Shown here in pieces: positions 56,601 through 64,000 of a stretch of 64,000 bases of DNA. The notes beneath the pieces are model-generated. The model was not told where the DNA came from and did no database searches. It saw only the letters and a program-made list of their open reading frames with translations. Source of the stretch: Helianthus annuus (taxonomy: Eukaryota; Streptophyta; Magnoliopsida; Asterales; Asteraceae); the NCBI RefSeq assembly GCF_002127325.2, contig NC_035434.2:78573632-78637631 (forward strand), in the 5' to 3' direction. How positions within the stretch are numbered: position 1 is the stretch's first letter; every line of letters starts with the position of its first letter. The position numbers were made by a program, and so were the translations under genes.

Positions 56601-57311
56601 AGAATGTAAACATGAACAAATTGACAAATGTTTTCAAGTTGATTGAAGTCGAATTGTCAGAAGTGAACAAATTGAGTCAAACGAAGAGTAAAATGAGGTT
56701 TGAGAAAGAAAAGGTTTACAACAAGAAAATCTGTTAATCCACCGTGTTTTAATAACAACAGAAACAACTGGTCGGGTGGTTATCAGGGGGGTAAATCGTA
56801 TCAGAAAAGAAATGTTCCAAACAAGAGATTTGTCTAGAAGAAAAAGTTTGTGAATAGTTCGAGTTCACTTGCTGATGAAGAGAAAGAATTTTTTTCAAAA
56901 TCAAACAAAGAGTTCTTTGAGAAAAGAGCTTCTCAGTCTCAGTCTGAAGGCACAAGTCGAGTGACTGATACTTGAACTTGCTTTAGATGTAATCATGTTG
57001 GTCACATTGCACGAAAGTGTACCAGTGTGAAGCCTAAGACTGAAACTATGAAGACTCAACAAAAGAAAGATGATGTGAAGGGTAAAACACCAATCGTTGT
57101 TGAGAAAAAGAGTGTGAAAAATGAACCCGTAAAGAAGTTGGTAACTAAAAACGACAAATTTTACAAAAGGGTTGCATTATCTCAACAAGTTTGGAAACCC
57201 AAAATTGAAAAGAAAATTTCAACTTTTGAAGTGAAAAAGGCTAAAGAATCAATTACGGTTGATTATGATGCAAATTTTCCACCTCTCAAGGCTGAAAATT
57301 TCAAAATTTAA
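53652..57311 (+). pseudogene. CoD Gag, long type, broken
   Basis: Starts at ATG 53652. Residues about 50-230 match the Co2 Gag core (RPPKLMAIEEYSRWSRKFED). A frameshift near 54095, an in-frame TAG at 55397-55399, a frame loss after 56737 and stops near 56832 and 56972 break it. Landmarks: knuckle CFKCKQKGHFKREC (54920-54961), a Glu/Lys-rich stretch, CX2CX3CX2C cluster (55718-55750), coiled coil (55760-56150), LPENIDVTFTS and FPI...FKLIEV module, second knuckle CFRCNHVGHIARKC (56979-57020), and an ANFPPLKAENF end module. The architecture equals that of Co2. It is the structural protein of the particle in active relatives; this copy is dead. Confidence 0.85.
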
Positions 57312-57442
57312 ATTGCAAGAATCAAGGTTACACCTAAGGCTGACGAGGCCTGGGTGGACTCGATGTTTGACTAAGCAGTTTGAATTGCCGGATCTTCCTG
57401 GTTCGCGAAGCATGAATCGGCATCTTTCTTGAAGTTGTTTAA

Positions 57443-58885
57443 GTGATAATTTGTTATGTGCAGGATCTTTCAAAACTTGTATCCAGATGGATCATGGATA
57501 GTGGTGCGTCAAGACATATGACATGGAAGACCGCGTTGCTGTATGATGTGAGAAATATCAATGGTGGTTACGTAGGCTTTGCGGGTAATCAAGGAGGAAA
57601 GATTATAGGTGAAGGAACGTTATCCAACGGGATCGTAACGTTTGAGAGAGTTAATTACATCGCTGAGCTTGAGAATAATCTGCTGAGTATCTCGCAGATC
57701 TGTGACAGGATGTATACTACTCACTTCACTGACAAAGAATGTTTGATCTTGAAACTGGGATTTGTGATACCTGAGGAATGGATCATCATGAGGGCACCAA
57801 GAGTCAATGATCTGTACGTGTTGGACATGAGCATAGCTACTACAACCACAGGTCAGGCTCATTGTTTTGTGTCCAGAGCAACTGAGAAAGAATCAAGATT
57901 GTGGCACCGGAAAATGGGGCATATTCATCTTAGAAAAATGAATCATTTGGTGCATAATGATTTAGTCACAGGAGTTCATGTCAAAGGTTTTCATCTGGAA
58001 GGGGAGTGCATAAGTTGTGTTAAAGGCAAGCAGAAGAAAAAGTCACACCCTACAAAGCAAGTCAATTCAGTTTCGAGACCATTAGAAAGACTTCACATGG
58101 ATTTGTTTGGTCCAGTGAACGTTAAGAGTATTACAGGAGATTACTACTGTTTGGTCGTGACTGATGATTATTTCAGATTTTCGTGGGTTTCATTCTTGAA
58201 AACGAAAGACGAAACATTTGACTGTTTAATGGCGTTGTTTAAAAGAATTGAGAATCTGTACTAGAGGCCTATCAGTAGAATTAGAAGTGATAATGGTAAT
58301 GAATTCAAAAACAGTAAGATGGACGAATTTTGTGATGAAAGAGGTATACTTCATGAGTTTAGTGCTCCGAACACTCCGCAGCAGAATGGACTTGCAGAAC
58401 GTAAAAACCGGACGCTAATCGAGACAGCTAGAACTATGCTCGCAGATTCAAAGTTACCGATTAAATTTTGGGTTGAAGCTGTTTCCGTTGCATGCTATAC
58501 GCTCAATAGGGTTCTTACTGTCAAGAAGTTCAACAAGACATGTTTTGAGCTAATCAATAATCGCAAACCGAATTTGAAGTATCTAGAACCGTTCGGGTCA
58601 CCCTGTACAGTTATAGAGCCTCATGGAAAGTTTGGTCCGAAGAGCATCGAGGGAATCTTTGTTGGTTATGCCAATCCATTGCGACGTGTCTTCGTTCCAA
58701 GTGAGAAGCGGATTATTGAAGCAGCGAATGTTGAATGTCAAGGTTACACTATGCCGCCACAGAATCCTGGTGATTCATGGCGTTATCATTATGACAAACT
58801 TTGGGATTCATTTGACATAAACAAACCTCAGCACCTATATAAGGATAGAGGTTCCGCTTGTCGGTCACTTTCACCCTTTCGCTAA
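57443..58885 (+). pseudogene. CoD protease and integrase, one in-frame stop, RT lost
   Basis: The frame starts within pol. Protease active site WIMDSGASRHM (DSGA at 57497-57508) is followed by a GAG-pre-integrase segment with WHRKMGHIHL and CISC zinc ligands, and the rve core. Catalytic residues are all visible: Asp 58100-58102, Asp 58289-58291 and Glu 58397-58399, with 35 residues between the last two (DD35E). TAG at 58262-58264 cuts the core between the two Asp residues. The reading continues through a normal integrase C-terminal region (to about SWRYHYDKLWDSFDI), then ends; RT and RNase H are missing. A TATA box for the accessory ORF follows within the frame. Confidence 0.9.
58836..58842 (+). 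promoter_or_regulatory. TATA box of CoD accessory ORF
   Basis: CTATATAAGG (58835-58844) followed by TTCCGCTT and a leader ending at ATG 58995, 150 bases on. It lies directly after the integrase remnant. Confidence 0.65.
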
Positions 58886-59003
58886 TTTGTCATTTTCTCA
58901 CCGGCGATTTGAAGCGAAACCCTATTCCGACCATTTTCAAGTGTTGTGCTGCCCGTTTTTCATCAGTTTCTGTTACAGTAATAGTATATCAATCATGGGC
59001 AAG

Positions 59004-59765
59004 GTAAGTCTTCGTTCAATTTGTTCGATTTCATGCTTTACTTGACATGTCGGCACCTGTTTTGGAACTGAACATAGATTTAGGCTCGTATATGTGAAAT
59101 TGAAGATTGATAATGATCATGTGTAGTCGTTTTGATGTCTAGATCATGATAGTATGCTTTGATTGTTTCAAATTTGATATCTGATGATATTTGTTGATGT
59201 CTGAATGTTACAGCTGTAGATCTAGGGTTTTAGAAATGTGAAAATTGAAATTAAAATATATCCCTAGTCTCGGTTTTGTCAAAATAACAGGTGGGTGAGT
59301 TCAATTTTAGGATTTGATCAGTTTTGATGGATTTGATTGAGTGTTTCGCTTAAATGATCATATTTCAGATGTTCTGCTTATCTGTGCAGTGATGTTTCCG
59401 CTTCAAGTGCATTTGTGGTTTCGCTTAAATGTTCAATACATATTCCGCTTGTATGCATAGTGATATGTTCCGCTTGTCTGAACAATCTTATGTTTCGCTT
59501 GTCTAAACAATGTCATGTTCCGCTTGTAAGTTCATCACATGTTCCGCTTATAAGTGCATTATGTGTTTCGCTTAAATGTCCATTACATGTTCCGCTTGTA
59601 TGGTCATGTTATATTTCGCTTGTTTGTCCAACACATGGTTCCGCTTATAAGTTTCTTGTGTGTTTCGCTTATATGATCATCAAGATGTTTCGCTTATTGT
59701 GCACTTGTAAATTTTAATGTTTAAAAATTTCTAAGTGACTGATTCAGTGTGTTTGTGATGTACAG
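59004..59765 (+). other. Intron in CoD accessory ORF, filled with TTCCGCTT motifs
   Basis: Donor AAG/GTAAGT and acceptor TGATGTACAG/GT are both canonical, and joining keeps the frame (MGKVSNVVF). 59340-59700 carries about 16 copies of TTCCGCTT or TTTCGCTT, the same motif as in the LTRs and leader. Confidence 0.75.
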
Positions 59766-62260
59766 GTGTCTAATGTGGTATTTGATCCTCTTCACAACAG
59801 CTGTTGTGATTTGGATGTTCAAAAATATCCAGAACTGGTTAATTTCAGTGGTATTTTGGAGTTTATGAGACGTATTCCAATTCAAAAGGCATTGACGGAT
59901 CAAAGACCATTGTATAGATCTCATATTGAACGTTTCTGGAAGAATGCCGTCTACGATGAGCAGAATAAAGTTATTTCTTCAGTGGTAGAAGTACATGGCA
60001 AGTTGGAAAAGATTCTGGTTACTGAAGCTCTTATACGAGAAGTTGTAAACTTTCCTGATGACGCAGATTCTCCAATGAGATTCCCAGAAAGAATGGTGAA
60101 GGGATGTATGTTGAGGATGGGATATCAGGGTGCGTTGAATGCTGCAAATTATTTGAAGTCTAAATTCACTAAACCTTACAAGTTTTTGATTCATAGTATT
60201 CTGATGTCGTTAAGTCACACCAAAGGAGGTTATGATGCAATGAGAGACTACCAAATGAATATGGTGACTGCATTGGTGTTAAACAAGAAATATAATTTTT
60301 CACATATCATATTTCATTACATGGCCGAGAACATTACATCAAAGGTCAAGTCTTGGACGTATCCGAGGTTCGTTCAGATGCTGATTGATCATGCGTATCC
60401 TGAGATCGACAGAAATATAAAAGATGATTTATTGGTGCAATCACACAGGAATGAAGTTTCTATCAAACAGCTTGTGAGATACCATCCGAACCATCCAGAA
60501 CCAAAAATTGATGTTGTATTCTTTGGTTCCATTAAAGATGCAAATTATGTTGATCCAGATCCAGTTGAACACCAGAACTGGAGGAATGAAGATGAGATGA
60601 AAGAAGCGGCGTATGCTGAGGAGTTGAAAGTACTTGCAGAGTTCAAAAACACAAAGAATGAGTGGTATGTGAAAGAAACTGGGAGACGACGCAGGAAAGC
60701 CACTCCTATTGTTAAAGAAGGTGAAGGATCGTCATCAAAACCTAGAAAGAAGCAAAAGAAAGCAGCAACAATGTCTTTGGTTGATGAACCGGAAGAAGAT
60801 AATCCGGTGGTAACTGCAGAGAAAGAACAAGTGGCAGCTACTGAAGATGATCCATTTAATACTGATGTATTGTTTGATACTGATGTTTTGGAAACAGGGC
60901 CAGAAATTGTTGCTAATGTTGAGCAAGTTATAAATGTTGAAGCACAAAAAGAGAAAGAAAAGATTGTTGATGATGTTGAGGGTGACGATGTAGATAAAAG
61001 TACAACAAGTTCATCAAGTTCTTCAAATGATGGTATTGACGAGATTGAAAGTCGAAAAAGAATTGAAGAAGAGATTGAAAAAGAGAAGCTGTTAAGGAAG
61101 AGAAAGAGACAGGAAAAGGACGACGATGATGTTTTTGTGCCTTCTCCAGAGCATGTCTCAGGATCACAATCTTCTCCAAGAGTTAGAAAGAAAGCTGGAG
61201 GTCGAAAGAAAATAGTTTCTCCAAAGATCAAAGTACCAAAGACTGTGCTCAAAAAGAAGAAACAAACCAAGAAACCACCTACGCCACCACATGAACCAAC
61301 ACCACCACAATCACCTATCCAATCACCACCACGACAACCTACTCCACCACAACAATCTTCACCACCTAAACAACCAACACCTCCAAGACAACCATCACCT
61401 ATTCATCAAACACCACCACAACAACCTTTTGTTACCTCACAAGATATATTTCAAACACCTCCACTCACCCAAACACAACCTGGTTTGTCTAGCAGAGGTC
61501 TTTATACTCCACAGGATAATCTTTTAGTTGTTGGAGATTTTGATTTTGCCAACACTTCACAAGTCAGAAATGTTGAAAAGAAAGTTGAAGAAGTTGTTGC
61601 TAAAAACAAGAGGCTGGCAGCAGAAAATAAGAAAGTGTCTGATAGAGAAAGACTTCTTGAGATGCGTGTGAAGAAGTTAGAAAATGAAAATCAAGAGTTG
61701 GTGAAAAAGATTGATGCTGATCAATCAGAAATTGATATCTTGAAGGTTAAAGTTGCTGAACTTGAGGAAGAGAAGACAAGACGTGATGAACAGAACGAAT
61801 ACTTCAAGTTAAAGAACAAAGAGCTTGAAGCAGCTAAGGCATTAAGAGATCACGAGTTCTATATGCTGAACAAAGTTGTCGAAAGCATGCTCGGAACATC
61901 GGTAGATCAAAAGTTTGAAGAGCTGCAAGTCGAAGAGCTTAGAGCTGAATGTCAAGCAGAGATTGAAAGACAAATGAAAGATAAAGGTAAGGGAGTTGAA
62001 GGAAGCTCAGCTGTGACTGAAAGATCAATAGTACCTTCTATGGTGGTTGATAATCCTGAGCCTATCACTGCAATATCTGGTTTGTTTGAGGAGGAAACAC
62101 ATCTAGAAGAGTTGATGGGTAACAGTGATGATGAAGATGATGAAGAGGAGGATGAAGAGGAAGATGAAGAGGATGAAAAAGTATTCTCTGCAAGTAGTCA
62201 TGGATCTGGTAAAGATGATGATGATGACGACGCTGCACGTGGTACAGGTTTGAAAGTTAC

Positions 62261-62286
62261 AGAAGCTTCCACTAGAAGCTTCCACT
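62261..62286 (+). repeat. 13-bp tandem duplication causing the frameshift
   Basis: AGAAGCTTCCACT occurs twice in a row. Thirteen bases shift the frame by one, and the frames before and after differ by exactly that amount. Confidence 0.9.
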
Positions 62287-63441
62287 GAGAAAAAGGTTGA
62301 TGATCTGATGAATGATTCGGTAAATGAAGAATCAAGGGAAGCAAGTGGAAAGGGGGAGTCCAGTAAAACTCAAATAGTTGAACATACGGAAAAGTTAATC
62401 TTGGGATTAGATGTTTACAGAGAAATGATGCATACTGTGGATCCACAGTTCAAGTTTGATTTTGAAGAAGATTTGGAGTCTTTTGATATCAATCAACAGC
62501 CTGAATACACGTATAAGTATGTTGAAGAGGCTGATAAGTATGATCGAGTTGAGATTGAAGATTGGACGGATGATGAAGATGTAGTTGAAGATACTTCTAA
62601 GTTTCCTACACTTATGGAGTTCTTTGCTGAGGAAAATAGAGAAGAATTAAGACAAAAGGTGATTGAGGCAGTGAAAGAAAAGAACTTTGATAGTGCTCAA
62701 AAGGAAATGGAAAAAGAAGATAGATCGAAGTGGTTTAGAAAGAGTCACGAGAGAAAGTTTAAGAGACCTTTGAAGTATTATCAGCGTGATAGAAGCGTGT
62801 CTCTCGGTGACATTATCAGTTGGGGTTACTTACCGCAAGTAAATGCTTATGCGATCAGAAGAGAGTGTGGAGTTCAATACTTTGAACGTTTATATGACAT
62901 TATGTCATTACCTTGGTGGGATGTAGATGAGCTACCGAAGGTTAGATGTTTGGATTACCCAGTTCGAAAGAATGATGTGGCTATGTGGGGTTACATCAAG
63001 TATGAGCCGTTGAAAGATTTTCGTAAATGGAAGCCGCATCATCCAAAGCGTGTACAGAGGGTAGATCCAGATACCGGTGTTACAGAGACTATCCTTAATA
63101 TCAAGCCTCCGAGAACAATGAAGACAATTCCAATGCCTCAGATGGAATAAGATTTTTATAAAGGCTTCATTGGTTGGGTGTATAGTTGTATTTCTACCGA
63201 AGCGGTAATTACTTACAGAGCAGGAGGGGAGATTCGAGAGATTCATGTTTATGATCCATTGTGGCTTGTAAATTGCTCGGCGAAGGATATAGAATGTCTT
63301 TTCATCAACAAGATTCACTATCAGCCAGCAGATAAAGAGCAAGCGCAGCAGTTTCAACGTGTTGTTTCCCTTTGCTTTCAGAAAGGCATCAATTCTGAGA
63401 GTAAATGGAAATCATCTTGGGGTCGCTTGACGAGAAGATAA

Positions 63442-63652
63442 AAAGGAAAGCTAAACGTGAATGACAAAAGCTTGAAGAAAAGAAAGGTACATTCTTGAAG
63501 ATTCAAGCTAAAGAAGAAAAGGCGAGGAGGAAAGAGAATGAAAGAATAAGGATTGCGCTGAGCAGGAAACCAAAACCAAGGGAAGAGACATATAGAGCTG
63601 TTTGAAGACCCAAAGACTAGACAAAGACTGCAGCTTAATCCAAGGGGGAGTT
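63442..63652 (+). other. CoD 3' untranslated region and polypurine tract
   Basis: Lys/Glu-coding-like A-rich sequence without a usable frame, ending AAGGGGGAG (63642-63650) next to the 3' LTR start. Confidence 0.85.
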
Positions 63653-64000
63653 TGTTGGTGCATAATGTCTAAAGCCTGCGTCTTAGTTGTAGTTGATTAA
63701 TGTATAGGGTCTATTTTGGTTAATTATGTAATGTACAGGGGTAAAAGGTGTAATTGTATGATTTTGATGTTTAGGTTTCGCTTGAATGGACACATGCCAT
63801 ACAAGCGGAACTACTTGATAAGGTTTCACTTGTATGGTCATGACCATTCAAGCGGAACCATCTCACCTATAAATACCCCAAGTGTTTTCTCATTTTGCAC
63901 GTTGATGTCACAAGTGTAGCCGACCTGCTGACCTTGTATTTTCTGAAAGTTGAATGAGAAAACGTTGTTAAAGTGTATTCCTTTTGTTTCTACTCATTTC
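63653..64000 (+). repeat. CoD 3' LTR, cut by window end
   Basis: Starts TGTTGGTGCATAATG after the purine tract. TATA CTATAAATA at 63867-63875. It shares the motif type with the 5' LTR, but the sequences diverge outside the motifs, so the pair is old, recombinant or from two subfamilies. Confidence 0.85.
63774..63859 (+). promoter_or_regulatory. 86-nt double hairpin upstream of CoD TATA box
   Basis: Outer stem: GGTTTCGCTTGAATGG (63774-63789) with 63844-63859, 15 of 16 paired. Inner stem: CCATACAAGCGGAAC with GTTTCACTTGTATGG, 13 of 15 paired. It ends 7 bp before the TATA box. Confidence 0.85.

Larger units (their letters stand above)
58995..63441 (+). pseudogene. CoD accessory ORF (spliced, helical/coiled-coil protein), broken
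   Basis: Exon 1 is ATG-GGC-AAG (58995-59003); exon 2 starts at 59766. Residues about 10-250 are the helical module (RSHIERFWKNAVY, YPRFVQMLIDHAYP). Next are an acidic Ser-rich linker, a basic region with KRKRQEK and KKKKQTKK, a Pro-rich repeat region (PPTPPHEPTPPQSP), a coiled coil (about residues 600-740) and a Glu/Asp tract. A 13-bp tandem duplication (62261-62286) shifts the frame; reading continues at 62308-63150 and, past TAA 63148-63150, to 63441. The last part has the ITYRAGG...IECLFINKI module shared with the CoA ORF. Charge and layout would suit a nucleic-acid or nuclear protein, but this is only inference; function unknown. Confidence 0.75.
52542..64000 (+). mobile_element. CoD: copia element with accessory ORF, RT missing, right end beyond window
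   Basis: 5' LTR 52542-52988, primer site AGTGGTATCAGAGC at 52989, leader, broken gag, protease and integrase, then directly an accessory-ORF transcription unit, polypurine tract and 3' LTR from 63653. A TTCCGCTT motif runs through 5' LTR, leader, intron and 3' LTR, supporting one element, although the two LTRs differ strongly. RT and RNase H are absent between integrase and the accessory promoter. SIRE-like order is inferred. Confidence 0.8.

Noticed and set aside
60545..61270. 241-codon minus-strand Ser/Phe-rich frame
   Set aside because: Antisense shadow of the Lys/Glu-rich accessory ORF.

Overview
The window is plant nuclear DNA made almost entirely of LTR retrotransposons, many of them nested. 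No tRNA, rRNA or ordinary host gene could be supported. The families seen (Tekay/Del-type Ty3-gypsy with a chromodomain and initiator-Met primer sites, SIRE-like Ty1-copia with very long Gags, and a helical accessory ORF) fit a eudicot. The accessory-ORF family and Gag wording recall Asteraceae (lettuce/tansy group); that taxonomic step rests on memory of those families.

Layout, with labels used below. Gy1 (1-6840, minus) is a gypsy element cut by the left edge; its gag-pol frame has no stop across about 1,400 codons. It sits in an LTR fragment (6841-8980) of a non-autonomous family, NA1. CoA (8981-15161, plus) is the 3' part of a copia-like element carrying two broken accessory ORFs. CoB (15162-17699, minus) is a copia LTR, leader and partial gag. 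A second, older NA1 element runs from 17700 to 38973 (minus). Its left LTR is split by CoC (19188-22734, plus, truncated gag-only copia) and by Gy2 (22800-32829, minus, full-length gypsy with 5-bp TSD GTTCG). Its internal region (33182-35739) has no pol, and its right LTR is 35740-38973. Gy0 (38974 to about 50650, minus) is a decayed gypsy split by Co2 (42535-50214, minus), a full-length copia with TSD CTTCC that encodes only a giant Gag. CoE (about 51500-52541) gives an LTR end, primer site and leader. It is interrupted by CoD (52542 to the right edge, plus), with a broken gag, protease and integrase, no reverse transcriptase, and an accessory ORF with its own TATA box and intron.

The autonomous-type elements (Gy1, originally CoD) supply Gag, protease, reverse transcriptase and integrase. 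NA1, CoC and Co2 keep LTRs, primer sites and polypurine tracts but lack pol, so they would depend on enzymes supplied in trans. The divergence between LTR pairs agrees with the nesting: NA1 is old, Co2 and Gy2 are young.

The most unusual signals are non-coding. (1) Tandem hairpins in the gypsy LTRs keep a constant loop while their stems change in a compensatory way. (2) Inverted repeats or palindromes end 5-11 bp upstream of the TATA box in four different copia families. (3) Each family repeats its own short signature motif in LTR, leader or intron. (4) A hairpin is conserved in the pol-less space of two gag-only copia elements, with one compensatory pair. All coordinates were read by eye; mutation counts are approximate.
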